Translations under genes and position numbers: made by a program
Shown: positions 34,720 through 44,140 of the stretch, in pieces
Layout of the letters: each line of letters begins with the position of its first letter
Numbering within the stretch: position 1 is the first letter of the stretch
NCBI RefSeq assembly: GCF_900446695.1
Contig: NZ_UAVP01000011.1
Coordinates: forward strand, 1-64,000
Source of the DNA: Capnocytophaga sputigena
GTDB lineage: Bacteria > Bacteroidota > Bacteroidia > Flavobacteriales > Flavobacteriaceae
DNA length: 64,000 nucleotides
Direction: 5' to 3'
Notes under the pieces: generated by a model
Seen by the model: the letters and a program-made list of their open reading frames with translations, nothing else
Told to the model about the DNA's origin: nothing
Databases searched by the model: none

Positions 34720-35844
34720 TTAGTCTAAAGGGGTGGGGGTTATAAAATTTTTATCGGAAAGCTTATAAAATTTTAATTCTTTAGGTTCTAAAAAAGTTTG
34801 TTCACCATTATCGCCTATCAATTGAAAGGTGAGGTAGGTATTAGCGCGATTTACGCGAATATCTAAGTGAGCCGTTACTTGAGCGGCTTCTTTTCGAAAG
34901 ACTTTTTGATAAGCAGTTACTACTGCTTCCCAATCAAACCAAACTTTTGCTAAATATTTTTGTCCGCTTTCAGCTTTGTAAGAGATAACTAATTCTTTAA
35001 ACAAGGGACGTTTTTGAATAGGTTCTTCTAAATAGAAGAAATCTTCTTTACCCATATAGGAAGCGAAATCAGTATACAAGGTAGTGCCTGCTTCTCCATT
35101 CCAATAGCGATAGTCTACATCACCTATTTTTCCATCAGGAATTTCATAGACAGGGAACCATTGGTATTGATGGTATCTATAACTATCCCATAAGCCAAAG
35201 GGGATAGGTTTGTTTTTATTGGCTTCACGTACCGCTTTAGGAATTGTTAAGTCACTATTTAAAACCTCTTCTCTATCCTCTTTACTAAAAATGAGACGTT
35301 CGTGACTATCTAACCCAGGTGGCTCTTTCAAATCTATTTTTTCAGCTTGGTATCTTCCTATTTCTGTAAGAGGAAAATAACCATACCCCACCCATAACAC
35401 TACTACGCCACCAGGGGCAATACCCACTACTATAGTATCATAGGTTTTATGTCTTACTTCTCCATTAGGGACTCTTTGATTAAAACCTTCTCTAAAAAGT
35501 TTCTCTACCTTTTCGTAATCAATAGCGGTTTTGAGCCTATAGAAGCAATCTTCTTTATAGGACAGCCATACCATATCTACGCTTTTAGGTAGTTTGTCCA
35601 TTGAAGTGCTTTCATAACCAAAAGCATTTCCCCAATCGGGTTCTTCTTTTTTAGTGTATAACTCTCTTACAATGGGAGTTCCTCCCACCATAGCGGCATA
35701 AAAACGTATAGGGTAGCCTATGGGAGTATTCACCGCTATGCCCCATTCATATTCTTGTTCATTCATATTCTTATTATTGCTATTATGATTTTGACAGCTA
35801 GCGAGCTGCAGGGTTAAGAGTAAAAATAATAATATCTTTTTCAT
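34720..35844 (-). CDS. DUF2931 lipoprotein, probable immunity to the phospholipase effector
   Basis: 374 residues, tandem paralogue of the gene at 33575. Signal MKKILLFLLLTLQLASCQNH (lipobox LASC), then NSNNKNMNEQEYEWGIAVNT and the same DUF2931-like domain. The differing positions cluster around KTAIDYEKVEKLFREGFNQR and PLTEIGRYQAEKIDL. It starts 2 bp downstream of vgrG copy 3. The pair may protect against two variants of the lipase. Confidence 0.75.
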   Translation of the reverse strand: MKKILLFLLLTLQLASCQNHNSNNKNMNEQEYEWGIAVNTPIGYPIRFYAAMVGGTPIVRELYTKKEEPDWGNAFGYESTSMDKLPKSVDMVWLSYKEDCFYRLKTAIDYEKVEKLFREGFNQRVPNGEVRHKTYDTIVVGIAPGGVVVLWVGYGYFPLTEIGRYQAEKIDLKEPPGLDSHERLIFSKEDREEVLNSDLTIPKAVREANKNKPIPFGLWDSYRYHQYQWFPVYEIPDGKIGDVDYRYWNGEAGTTLYTDFASYMGKEDFFYLEEPIQKRPLFKELVISYKAESGQKYLAKVWFDWEAVVTAYQKVFRKEAAQVTAHLDIRVNRANTYLTFQLIGDNGEQTFLEPKELKFYKLSDKNFITPTPLD

Positions 35845-35846
35845 AA

Positions 35847-37757
35847 CTATCCTTTATTGACCATAGCATCTTTTTTACCTAACACCTTAGAAACACCCGC
35901 ACTCTGTATGGTAATATTTCCTTTCTTTGCTGTATGGGTAGTCTCTGCTGTGTTTTCTACTAAATTACCTTCAATATCTATTGTTTTAGCTCCTTGTACT
36001 GTCTGTTTATAGTCCTTAGATCTAAAACTATGATTATTAACAATTTCTACACTATTGTTATTTTGTACTGTAGTGAACATATCGTTCCCTACTTCCATAA
36101 TACAATTAGTTCCCGCCTTGATATTTACATTTTCTCCCGCTGTAAAACTAATATTCTTAGGAGCACTTACATTGATATTTCCTTGTCCATCCATTAGGTA
36201 AGTATTACCACTAGGGTCTTCTATAAATACACTACCTTCCCCATCATTGAGAATGATTTTAGTACCTGAACGGGTGTGTATCACTTTCTTGTCGTTGCCT
36301 GAGGTATGGTATTTACTAAATTCCTTGCCGTTGTAGTTACTGCCTATTACATAAGGGCGTTCGGCATTTTGGTCTTCAAAATCAACTAATACTTCTTCGC
36401 CTACTTCGGGGATGAAGTAAAAGCCTTTGTCGGCTCCTGCGTGGGGTTGTACTACACGTATCCAAGGGGTTTGGGTTTTGTATTTTTCTTGCCAGATAAA
36501 CTGTACGCGCACGCGCCCTAAGCCCTTAGGGTCGTTGTTATCGGTAACTCGGGCTATTTGCTGTTCGGCTCGTGGGAGGGCTTCTTCATCGTAATAGTAA
36601 GCGATATACACATCGGGGATGGCGATAAACTCGTTGTAGTAGTCTTGACCTGATTGATAGTGCTTGATGTCTATCACTCGGTAGGTTTCCATTGGTTTAC
36701 CATTGATGTCTTTGAGTTTTACAAAGCCCCCTATGCGCACGTGGGGGTTGCGACTTTTGCCTCGTACTTGCATCAGCTGTTCTCGGCTTTCTTTCTCACG
36801 GCGTACTACATCTTTTAAATAATCACCTCTAAACTGTTCGGGTATAGCTACATAAGGCATCTCGGGCACTTTGGTAAAGACTTTGTTTGAGGCTTTGATA
36901 GCTGCAAACTGAAAAGGATTTACCTTGTCCTGCAAGTGTACTTCTTGGGTCTTTTTTTGTTCGGTACCTGCTGTTTCGGCATCATAGGACAAATAGGTGA
37001 AGTTTTGAGGTTTGATCACTAGTTCAAACTCTACATCGATCATATCATCTCCTTCAAAAAGCTCTACTGTGTTCTGTGCTTCGTTGCTGAAAATGAGCTG
37101 GGTGCCATTGTAGTAGAAAAACTCGCCATAACGGCGGGCTAACCTACTGATAAAGTGATAATCGGATTCTTTGTATTGTACCACATAAGGAATTTTATAC
37201 TTGGTATTGATCATTCCTTCGGTATTTACCTTGGCTTCTTGGGGGTATTCAGTGGTGGCTTCGGCGATGATTTCAGGAAGGGTTTTGTTCTCATACGACT
37301 GACAGTCTTTACCATTTTCTAAAATGATACTTGGTGCATAGCCAGAGATATAGAGCCTGCCGTGTCCGCCACCTTCGTCTTTGCGGTTGCGGATATTGGC
37401 TATAATTCCTTTGAAAGATTGTACAATACTTCCGTGATGATGGAAATGAATAGTAATGTTCTCTCCTAAAAGATCTTTGGAATTTTTCATCACTTGCCCT
37501 GTGAAGTCGTCGATAGCTGTATCATTGACCACAATGGTAAATTCGTCGTGGGCATTGGTGTGCTGTGAAAGTTGTAAAGAAAAAGTGGCAGTGTCTAAAA
37601 ATCCTTTACCATTGAGAGAAAGGGTAATCATCACTACAGGATTATCTTTATCTTTCAAAAAATCTTGAAAACTTTTCACCGAAGCAAATTTTGCAAAGGT
37701 TTTGGGGTCGTTCACACGACCTGGTACAGATGAGGTGTTGTTGTTATTATTTTTCAT
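35847..37757 (-). CDS. tssI: VgrG spike protein (copy 3)
   Basis: 636 residues. Start MKNNNNNTSSVPGRVNDPKT, otherwise almost identical to copies 1 and 2 through residue about 470, and to copy 2 through the TRSGTKIILND block. The last 115 residues (EDPSGNTYLMDGQGNINVSA onward to KKDAMVNKG) are unique and form the variable tail. It has its own promoter (37786-37817) and heads the longest effector/immunity stretch, so it is the probable carrier of the DUF2235 lipase and possibly the PAAR-like effectors. Confidence 0.95.
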   Translation of the reverse strand: MKNNNNNTSSVPGRVNDPKTFAKFASVKSFQDFLKDKDNPVVMITLSLNGKGFLDTATFSLQLSQHTNAHDEFTIVVNDTAIDDFTGQVMKNSKDLLGENITIHFHHHGSIVQSFKGIIANIRNRKDEGGGHGRLYISGYAPSIILENGKDCQSYENKTLPEIIAEATTEYPQEAKVNTEGMINTKYKIPYVVQYKESDYHFISRLARRYGEFFYYNGTQLIFSNEAQNTVELFEGDDMIDVEFELVIKPQNFTYLSYDAETAGTEQKKTQEVHLQDKVNPFQFAAIKASNKVFTKVPEMPYVAIPEQFRGDYLKDVVRREKESREQLMQVRGKSRNPHVRIGGFVKLKDINGKPMETYRVIDIKHYQSGQDYYNEFIAIPDVYIAYYYDEEALPRAEQQIARVTDNNDPKGLGRVRVQFIWQEKYKTQTPWIRVVQPHAGADKGFYFIPEVGEEVLVDFEDQNAERPYVIGSNYNGKEFSKYHTSGNDKKVIHTRSGTKIILNDGEGSVFIEDPSGNTYLMDGQGNINVSAPKNISFTAGENVNIKAGTNCIMEVGNDMFTTVQNNNSVEIVNNHSFRSKDYKQTVQGAKTIDIEGNLVENTAETTHTAKKGNITIQSAGVSKVLGKKDAMVNKG

Positions 37758-37785
37758 TGCTAGTTAGCTTTTGTATTGCTGCGGA

Positions 37786-37817
37786 CAAATGTACGGAAGT
37801 TTTTTTGAAAAAACAAG
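37786..37817 (-). promoter_or_regulatory. Bacteroidota-type promoter of vgrG copy 3
   Basis: On the minus strand CTTG (37817-37814), a 20-bp spacer and TACATTTG (37793-37786), 29 bp before the ATG. The -7 box is perfect; the -33 box has one mismatch (CTTG for TTTG). The block is similar to the promoter of the metzincin vgrG (47542-47573), including the flanking gacaaatgtacg. Confidence 0.7.
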
Positions 37818-37860
37818 TTTTTGAATAAAAAAATCTTTTGAATTTTAGAAGATTAGGAGT

Positions 37861-38559
37861 TTACAAATAAATGAGTTTTTGAACTTTTCCTTTGCTATCA
37901 AAAGAGAATTCTTTGGCTATTTTTGTGCGTTTGACAACTTGCAATGTTACTTTAGGGGTGAGCTTTAGCATCTTTTCTCGATAGGAAATATCTCCTATAA
38001 AACTTTGTCCTTCATTACTATCTACTATGATAAAGTAACTATCTATATCTGTAGGTTTTGCAAAGTTTTCTAAGCTCCCTGCATAGATAAGGAGTTTCTT
38101 ATCTCCACTTTGAAATTGATAGGACAAAGAATTGTTGGACAATTTGCGATAACGCGATAGTTCGAAACTCTCTATACTGTCTTTTTCGGGTTCAAAGGCT
38201 ATGTTTTCATACAGGAAAGAGGTTTTATCAAAGCGTTTGATACCTAAGAATGAAAAAAAGCTCTTTTGGGTAGTTTCTTTTTTAAAGGCAAGGAAGTCAC
38301 GAGTTACTTGGAAAGTTTTTATTTCTTCAGTTTTGTCGTCTGTAACCGTAAGTTTGTAGGTAGGAAGTTCTACCCAATGGTCGTCTATTTTTAGTTGAAC
38401 GCTTCCTATGGGTTGTTCTGAGATGAGGATACTAATGGTATGTTTTTGAAAATGGGTATCAGTACGTACCACTACTTTATTTTCGTTTCTATCTTCCCAT
38501 TTTTCTGAGAGAAAGCGGTCTTCATATTGTAGTGTTAGTTTTATTTCGGGTAGTGGCAT
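37861..38559 (-). CDS. Conserved T6SSiii-locus protein, unknown role
   Basis: 232 residues, no signal peptide and no membrane helix: MPLPEIKLTLQYEDRFLSEK, KHTISILISEQPIGSVQLKI, then a C-terminal half with strand-rich TPKVTLQVVKRTKIAKEFSF. It lies at the end of the tssG-tssN-tssK-tssO cluster, 14 bp from the next gene. Position and compact operon make it a T6SS component. It may be one of the TssP/TssQ/TssR-type proteins of the Bacteroidota membrane complex or a cytosolic partner, but I cannot assign a name from sequence. Confidence 0.6.
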   Translation of the reverse strand: MPLPEIKLTLQYEDRFLSEKWEDRNENKVVVRTDTHFQKHTISILISEQPIGSVQLKIDDHWVELPTYKLTVTDDKTEEIKTFQVTRDFLAFKKETTQKSFFSFLGIKRFDKTSFLYENIAFEPEKDSIESFELSRYRKLSNNSLSYQFQSGDKKLLIYAGSLENFAKPTDIDSYFIIVDSNEGQSFIGDISYREKMLKLTPKVTLQVVKRTKIAKEFSFDSKGKVQKLIYL

Positions 38560-38572
38560 AGTATTTTTTTTG

Positions 38573-39139
38573 TTATTTCAACTGTTTATACCTTCTTAGA
38601 CATTGTATTAGGGTAATGATATCATCACTTTGTTTAGGACTTATCAAAAACTCATAGTTTTTATGATAGGTATAAATACTGACTTTGGTTATTTCTTTAA
38701 AAATAATCTCATCTATTTCTTTGGCATTTAGCTTATGCGCAAAAGCTCCTTCACAATTGATGGGAAATTGATTTTTTAGGGTTATCTTTTCTCCTGAAGC
38801 AAAGAACATATCAAAATCTTCTTCTTTTTTTAAGCAAACAGATTCGTCTAATATTTTGACATATAGGAATAAATCTTTTCCTCTTCTGCCAAACTGAAAC
38901 ACTCCATAAGTGAGTGTATCTTTATTAGCACGCAGATATAAAGGTTGTGCACTTGCAAAATGTCTTCCTTTTAGTTTTTTATGACCTTGTACTATCTTGC
39001 AATTGATAGTAACAGGCTCTTTGGGGTTCTTTGAGATGATTTGCAAGCTATCTTGCTTTTTTTCTTCTTGAGCAAAAGTAATAGAAGAAAAGCATATAAA
39101 ACTTATGAATGAAAGTAAATATATTTTTAACATATCCAA
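38573..39139 (-). CDS. Secreted T6SSiii-locus protein (membrane-complex candidate)
   Basis: 188 residues with a Sec signal peptide (MDMLKIYLLSFISFICFSSI, then TFAQE), so periplasmic. The mature part has TINCKIVQGHKKLKGRHFAS, a FMDMFF-like FDMFFASGEKITL stretch and a C-terminal IITLIQCLRRYKQLK. It lies between tssO and the 232-residue gene. Bacteroidota T6SS use a five-part envelope complex, TssN/Q/O/P/R, in place of TssJLM. This protein is a reasonable TssQ or TssP candidate; not assigned. Confidence 0.55.
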   Translation of the reverse strand: MDMLKIYLLSFISFICFSSITFAQEEKKQDSLQIISKNPKEPVTINCKIVQGHKKLKGRHFASAQPLYLRANKDTLTYGVFQFGRRGKDLFLYVKILDESVCLKKEEDFDMFFASGEKITLKNQFPINCEGAFAHKLNAKEIDEIIFKEITKVSIYTYHKNYEFLISPKQSDDIITLIQCLRRYKQLK

Positions 39140-39159
39140 TTTGTCTTTTTATAGTTACT

Positions 39160-39681
39160 TTATTCCTGTTGGTATAGTTGTTTGCAAACTTCTAAATCTA
39201 CTTTCATCTTATCATATTCCTCTTTTAAGGTTTTGTTGATAGTACTAAGGCTATCTAAGGTTTTTTGATTGATGGTAAGTTGTTTTATTTGTTTCTTAGC
39301 ATCAATGAGCTCTTTGTATACCAAGATAGTATTGTTGTACATATTTTTATTTCTAAGAGAGTCTTTAGGGATTTGCTTGTACATATCGGCAAGGATAGAA
39401 AGGGCTAATTTCTCGTTGAAAAAATCGTTTTTATAGCCCCCTTGAGGTGTTCCTATAGAATCTACAGCCACTTTTACTTTTTCTAACTGAAAAGAAAAGC
39501 CATCTTGAAATTTCATTTCTCGTTGTATGCGAGCATTTTCTTGTTTGAGCAAATCATTTTCCTTGAAAGGGAAGTAGATATTGACAATGAGTGCTAAAAT
39601 TATAACAAATACAGCAAGAGCGAAAAATAACACGAAAAAGCCTAATGCTTTTGTGCGTTCTTTTTGATTTAATATTTCCAT
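39160..39681 (-). CDS. tssO: T6SSiii membrane-complex protein TssO
   Basis: 173 residues: a short cytosolic N-terminus (MEILNQKERTKALGF), one transmembrane helix (residues about 13-34, FVLFFALAVFVIILALIVNI), then an extended periplasmic helical domain with coiled coil (KQIKQLTINQKTLDSLSTIN). This is the architecture and start of TssO, a Bacteroidota-specific part of the T6SS envelope complex. It lies 29 bp after tssK. Confidence 0.8.
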   Translation of the reverse strand: MEILNQKERTKALGFFVLFFALAVFVIILALIVNIYFPFKENDLLKQENARIQREMKFQDGFSFQLEKVKVAVDSIGTPQGGYKNDFFNEKLALSILADMYKQIPKDSLRNKNMYNNTILVYKELIDAKKQIKQLTINQKTLDSLSTINKTLKEEYDKMKVDLEVCKQLYQQE

Positions 39682-39710
39682 ATAGGTTTATTTTTTGTTG
39701 TTAATTTCTA

Positions 39711-40862
39711 TTAATCGGCTAAGAAAGTCTTGCTTCTCTCAGGTTGTAGAGAGCTTTTTTCATTTGTGATTTCAGATACGAAAATGCTGCCATCACGTTT
39801 CTTACCAATGAAGTCTAAGCGGTTTAGAATAGCGAATAAATCTTCTAAGGTTTTCATAAAACGTTCTACTTTCACCACAGAGTCTCCTATTTGATTGTGG
39901 TTGTATTCTGTATTGATTACCTCAGAGAAGACTGTTTCAAACTCTCCTTGACTTACATTACACCAATCGGCAAAGTAATTGAGCAATTCCTCTTTACCCA
40001 CTCCTGAACGAGCATCGATAAAGTTCTTAAGCACTCTTGCAAAACCTACTACTGACACTAACATTTCGGCAGGGGTACTGTAGAGAGTAAGCCAACGAAA
40101 ATGATTGATTTCAGTAGCTAAGTAGTAGAGCATTCTATCGGTCATTTGCTCTATGATAGTAGCTAATTTATTGGTCTGGTTTTTAGTATGTATTTTTTGA
40201 GCGATTTGGATAGCATAAATTTCCATCTGACCATAGAAACGGTCGATTTCGTTGTATAACTGCTGTAGTTTTTGATGAGAAGCTACCAGTACACAAGGTG
40301 GTATATAAGAACTATCAAGATTGGTATTACCACCACTTACCCATATTTTTCCTACAATGAGATAATGCCCTCCTACGCCCATATCTTTTCTAAGTTCCTC
40401 TTCCTTCACTAAAGAAAGGTAATACTCAGGTTCGGTATAAGGGTCGCGTGGTGGGTTCTCCTCAGGGTCAGGGTCTCCACAAGGGACACGCTTGAATGGA
40501 TTGACAGAAATACAAGCTAATAACGCAACCTCATCTTCTTTTATCTCTTTGATAATTTCGGGATATGAAAAAGAGAGCGTACTCTGTTCCGTGTTAGAAC
40601 TGATGTCTATTCGAGAGCCATTAGGAGTAATTGCGTGGCATTCTTCTATACGGAGTCGGAGGTTTTTATGGGTGTCTACTGACAGATTCATTCTCAGTGG
40701 GTCATTGACGGGCAACAATCCATAGGTAAGCATTGAGGTATGTACCCCTATAGCATCGCGCACCGAATCGATGACGAAGTTTTGAATATCTATAAAATAC
40801 CTTTTATTGATTTTCATTCCATCAATAAAGTTCACTGGCAAATGGGTGAGTTTTTCTGTCAT
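39711..40862 (-). CDS. tssK: T6SS baseplate subunit TssK
   Basis: 383 residues. MTEKLTHLPVNFIDGMKINK, DPLRMNLSVDTHKNLRLRIE and the C-terminal part (TPAEMLVSVVGFARVLKNFI, FMKTLEDLFAILNRLDFIGK) match TssK of T6SSiii. TssK connects the baseplate wedges to the membrane complex. In this subtype TssN is believed to contact the baseplate. Gene order tssG-tssN-tssK-tssO is typical of the phylum. Confidence 0.92.
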   Translation of the reverse strand: MTEKLTHLPVNFIDGMKINKRYFIDIQNFVIDSVRDAIGVHTSMLTYGLLPVNDPLRMNLSVDTHKNLRLRIEECHAITPNGSRIDISSNTEQSTLSFSYPEIIKEIKEDEVALLACISVNPFKRVPCGDPDPEENPPRDPYTEPEYYLSLVKEEELRKDMGVGGHYLIVGKIWVSGGNTNLDSSYIPPCVLVASHQKLQQLYNEIDRFYGQMEIYAIQIAQKIHTKNQTNKLATIIEQMTDRMLYYLATEINHFRWLTLYSTPAEMLVSVVGFARVLKNFIDARSGVGKEELLNYFADWCNVSQGEFETVFSEVINTEYNHNQIGDSVVKVERFMKTLEDLFAILNRLDFIGKKRDGSIFVSEITNEKSSLQPERSKTFLAD

Positions 40863-40915
40863 TGTTATTCTATTTATTTTATATCTGTTGAGTTATTATC
40901 TTAAGTAAAGTGAGG

Positions 40916-41884
40916 CTAATAAGCTTGAACTCGTTCATTGTCCTTTTCTTTACTGTATTCAAAATCTGTTTCTTGGTCACTATTATTGATTGCGGTGTCG
41001 GAAACGAGTGTTCGCATACAAATGATGTAGCTATTCTCTTCTATTCCATTCATATATAGGGTAAACTTAGGGTCTATATATTTAGTGGATTCGTACCATT
41101 TAGGTTGTTTGAAGAATACCCAATTATAAAAGCCTTCTTCATTTTGTATCTCGATAGGGGCATCGGCAAAACGCTCGTTGTAATCTTCTACAAAATTGTA
41201 GAACAAGCGCCCGAAATCTATTCGGGTAGGACCTTTGGCACGATATAAAGTGTAGTCTTTATCATTTTCTTCTTTTTTTATCATTAGTGTGAATACTACT
41301 AAATCGCGCATCTCATCATCGCTCACTCCTACTAATTCTTTGTAGTTTTCGGGGAATTGCCAAGTGGTGTAGATTTTAGGTGGTATCTTTAGAGAATGAT
41401 TGAAGCTCGCATTTACTAAAGTAGGTATGAAAAAGACTATAAAATTGCCCATCATTAGGGGCATATAGTACATTCCGTTTAAAAAAGTGTAAATTAACAA
41501 AAAAGGTACTGCGGCATATAGCACGACTAATAAGGCAAAAAATAGTTCTTTGAACACATCGTCCTCCAGTTTGAATTTGTTGAAAAACAAACGATAAAAA
41601 TAACAATGAAAGAAGCCAAGTGTTAAGGTGCAAATTTGATAGAAGACAAATTCACTTAGGGTTTTCCCTTCAAAGAGGCGGCTATATCCTAAAAAGGCAA
41701 TGACTGAGTACACCAATACTGTTAAGAACAGATAGATGTAGATATTGGTTTTATACTGTTTGAACTCAGGTACTTTCTTTGAAAAAATGATGGTAATAGC
41801 TATACACATAGCTACTAAAAACAATAATATTACCAATAGACGAGGGTCGAACAAATTGATAAAGTAATTTTTTAACTCTTTCAT
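40916..41884 (-). CDS. tssN: T6SSiii inner-membrane protein TssN
   Basis: 322 residues from the ATG at 41884, which overlaps the tssG stop (ATGA). A TTG six bases upstream also opens the frame but is less likely. Four or five transmembrane helices lie in residues 10-165 (LLVILLFLVAMCIAITIIFS; FFIPTLVNASFNHSLKIPP marks the end), followed by a soluble domain of about 150 residues (YKELVGVSDDEMRDLVVFTL onward). This is TssN, the Bacteroidota-specific link between membrane complex and baseplate. Confidence 0.85.
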   Translation of the reverse strand: MKELKNYFINLFDPRLLVILLFLVAMCIAITIIFSKKVPEFKQYKTNIYIYLFLTVLVYSVIAFLGYSRLFEGKTLSEFVFYQICTLTLGFFHCYFYRLFFNKFKLEDDVFKELFFALLVVLYAAVPFLLIYTFLNGMYYMPLMMGNFIVFFIPTLVNASFNHSLKIPPKIYTTWQFPENYKELVGVSDDEMRDLVVFTLMIKKEENDKDYTLYRAKGPTRIDFGRLFYNFVEDYNERFADAPIEIQNEEGFYNWVFFKQPKWYESTKYIDPKFTLYMNGIEENSYIICMRTLVSDTAINNSDQETDFEYSKEKDNERVQAY

Positions 41885-42819
41885 ATACAAGTGTTATAAC
41901 CTAAAATAGGGTCGTTGTTTTCTTTTAATTCAAATTGGCTTTCTTCTTCTGAGAGCAATACACTTAACTGGATTTCCACTTCTAATGGAAAAAAATGCTC
42001 ACAGAACATTATAACGAATTTTTCTTTATTGCCCCCAAGAATGTAATCGGTAAAAGCAGAATGCTTTAAAGGACCTATCTCAAGGGTTAGGTGTTTAGTA
42101 TAATCTTCATAGGCTGTACCTGTGATCATATCTACTCCTAAGTAGATGTCTTCTCCCAAGCAAAAACCTTGTGATTCATCAGAATAAGTAGCAAACTCTT
42201 TTTCTTTAATATGTACTTCTTCTCCTAAAAGTTTTGAGAGTATTTGCACTGTAAGAGGAATATTGCCTACTATTTTGTAGCTATAAGGTAACAACCTTAT
42301 GAATTTAGAGACTAAGAAAGTAGGAAAATCTTTTGAAATGCCCCAAAGTTCATAGAATAATGTAGAAATTTCGTTGGCATTAAGCTCTTTAAAGCTATCT
42401 TGTTCAAAGGATTCTATTTCTACTCCTAACTTAAAAATCTCATTCTCAAAAGGACTAAAAAAGGTACGAGCTGCTTTTTCTTCTTGTTTCCTTTCTCTGT
42501 AATCTTTGAGCATCGTTTCTACTCCCTTGCCTTGAGTTTCATTCTTGGTATGATGAGCGACACTTTCGGGGAGTATATCGTACAAACTATCGCGAGAAAG
42601 GCTTACCTCTATCAATTGGGTAGGATCGTAGTTGAAATCAGTAAGTTTTGCACTTAGTACATCGGCGCGATAACCGCGTACAAACTGCCCTTGGTGTTTT
42701 ACTATATATTCGTTGTCAGAGATAATTCCTTTGTCTAACAAATGGTTTAATAGCACTTCTGCCCTTATATCATAAGGTAAGTGATTTATCTCATTTATAA
42801 CTCCTATTAGGTGTTCCAT
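41881..42819 (-). CDS. tssG: T6SS baseplate subunit TssG
   Basis: 312 residues. The start MEHLIGVINEINHLPYDIRA, AEVLLNHLLDKG, the Q-L-I-E-V segment and the long middle (FSPFENEIFKLGVEIESFEQ) fit TssG of the T6SSiii baseplate, the TssF partner in the wedge. It is the first gene of the cluster and has its own promoter (42841-42871). The stop overlaps the tssN start. Confidence 0.85.
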   Translation of the reverse strand: MEHLIGVINEINHLPYDIRAEVLLNHLLDKGIISDNEYIVKHQGQFVRGYRADVLSAKLTDFNYDPTQLIEVSLSRDSLYDILPESVAHHTKNETQGKGVETMLKDYRERKQEEKAARTFFSPFENEIFKLGVEIESFEQDSFKELNANEISTLFYELWGISKDFPTFLVSKFIRLLPYSYKIVGNIPLTVQILSKLLGEEVHIKEKEFATYSDESQGFCLGEDIYLGVDMITGTAYEDYTKHLTLEIGPLKHSAFTDYILGGNKEKFVIMFCEHFFPLEVEIQLSVLLSEEESQFELKENNDPILGYNTCI

Positions 42820-42840
42820 TTTGATAGTTTTTCAACGTTG

Positions 42841-42871
42841 CAAATGTACAAAAAAAATACAAAAGCGCAAA
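42841..42871 (-). promoter_or_regulatory. Bacteroidota-type promoter of tssG-tssN-tssK-tssO
   Basis: On the minus strand TTTG (42871-42868), a 19-bp spacer and TACATTTG (42848-42841), 22 bp before the tssG ATG. Both boxes match the Bacteroidota consensus. Confidence 0.75.
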
Positions 42872-42880
42872 TTTTTGTTT

Positions 42881-43234
42881 TTATTCTATTTCGTGTTGTT
42901 CGTTATGTCCTTTATGGGTAACAGATATTTTACCACCTACAGCACACTGGCAGGTGCTTTTCTCTGTGAGGATTTTTAAATCGTTGATGGTATCTTTCTC
43001 AGCTGTTTGTTCCCATTTTGTAGGAGCAGGCATACAAGGCAAATAACCACTTGACGTAGGCTTTAGCTTGCACTGACCAAAAGGCATTATATTCACATTA
43101 GCTTGTTTGTCGTCCTCAGTAGCCATAGCTTTACCCTCAATAGTTACAAAATCTTGACTTGTAACATTGAGTTTACTCGTTGCAGTACCTTGATTGCAAC
43201 TGAGTTCTGCAGTATTAGTGATGATTTGTGGCAT
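42881..43234 (-). CDS. Stand-alone PAAR-like (DUF4280) spike-tip protein
   Basis: 117 residues: MPQIITNTAELSCNQGTATS, then NIMPFGQCKLKPTSSGYLPC, PAPTKWEQ and the C-terminal CQCAVGGKISVTHKGHN. This is the DUF4280 PAAR-like pattern (conserved cysteines, FGxC, CxCxxGGxI). It sharpens the VgrG tip. Having no toxin extension, it is the generic tip, here placed after the metzincin VgrG and its immunity gene and before the tssG promoter. Confidence 0.85.
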   Translation of the reverse strand: MPQIITNTAELSCNQGTATSKLNVTSQDFVTIEGKAMATEDDKQANVNIMPFGQCKLKPTSSGYLPCMPAPTKWEQTAEKDTINDLKILTEKSTCQCAVGGKISVTHKGHNEQHEIE

Positions 43235-43264
43235 AACTCATATATTTTAACTAAACAATCGCTC

Positions 43265-44140
43265 CTACCAACTTTTTCCTTTATTTTTCTGATAGCGTTG
43301 CCATTGTTCTTCCTCATAGGCTTTCCATTCTTCTTCGGTATATGAAATACCATTGACTTTCCGCCTTGTGTCTGGGGTTTGATACTTTTTGCCATTTTCA
43401 TCTATCCAATGAAGATATTTATTTTCTTCAGGAGGAAGTTTATCTATCTTATTAGGAACAATAGTTTTAAGCACATTTATTGCAGGAGCGTTTTCTTTTG
43501 TATACAAAACAAGATGACACAGTATCTCACCTGTATTACCATCTATACGCAAAAAATGATTATTTCTCCAAAAACTTGTATTAGTTTCTACTTGCCAATA
43601 ATTTCTATTTTGGTATACTCTTTTTTTGATAGAAGAAATGAATATTTCTACTTCATCTTCTATATTGTCATATAAATAATTAATCACATCTTCATAACTA
43701 AAATTCCATCCCTTATCGTGTTCAATGGTTTTGATAAGGGTAGCATTACTATCATAGCGATACTCTTTGCCAAGAAAGATATCTACGGGACGTGTTAAAA
43801 GGCATTTTCTTTTTATCTTCAATGTTTTTGCATCATATACCTTAAATATACAATAACTTGAATTATTAAAATATTTTTCGTAAGTATAATCATTTCCATA
43901 ACCTCCTTCTATTTGTATTTTCCCTGAAGAGGTTTTCTTTTCATAAACATCTTTATCAATATTATCTGGATCTTTGATTAAATAATCCTTATATTCTTCT
44001 AAATGAAGAATATCAAATCCACTATCTATTGTTGGGCGATTGTTCTTATCCATTTTTTTATCAATTTTTAACTCATAAATATTTTGTGCATTACTAAGGT
44101 TTACCAATAGTAAACAACTAATTGTGATCAATTTTTTCAT
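43265..44140 (-). CDS. Secreted protein, probable immunity to the metzincin VgrG
   Basis: 291 residues with a Sec signal peptide (MKKLITISCLLLVNLSNAQN). The mature protein has SGKIQIEGGYGNDYTYEKYF, a PepSY-like segment (FLRIDGNTGEILCHLVLYTK) and a charged C-terminus (YTEEEWKAYEEEQWQRYQKN). Its ATG overlaps the stop of the 1124-residue VgrG (ATGA). Coupling to the toxin and export to the periplasm support immunity; the PepSY resemblance would fit a peptidase inhibitor, as PepSY domains occur in protease propeptides. Confidence 0.65.
   Translation of the reverse strand: MKKLITISCLLLVNLSNAQNIYELKIDKKMDKNNRPTIDSGFDILHLEEYKDYLIKDPDNIDKDVYEKKTSSGKIQIEGGYGNDYTYEKYFNNSSYCIFKVYDAKTLKIKRKCLLTRPVDIFLGKEYRYDSNATLIKTIEHDKGWNFSYEDVINYLYDNIEDEVEIFISSIKKRVYQNRNYWQVETNTSFWRNNHFLRIDGNTGEILCHLVLYTKENAPAINVLKTIVPNKIDKLPPEENKYLHWIDENGKKYQTPDTRRKVNGISYTEEEWKAYEEEQWQRYQKNKGKSW

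Noticed and set aside
41885-41890. Upstream TTG start for tssN
   Set aside because: The ATG at 41884 forms a standard ATGA overlap with tssG; the TTG adds two residues without support.
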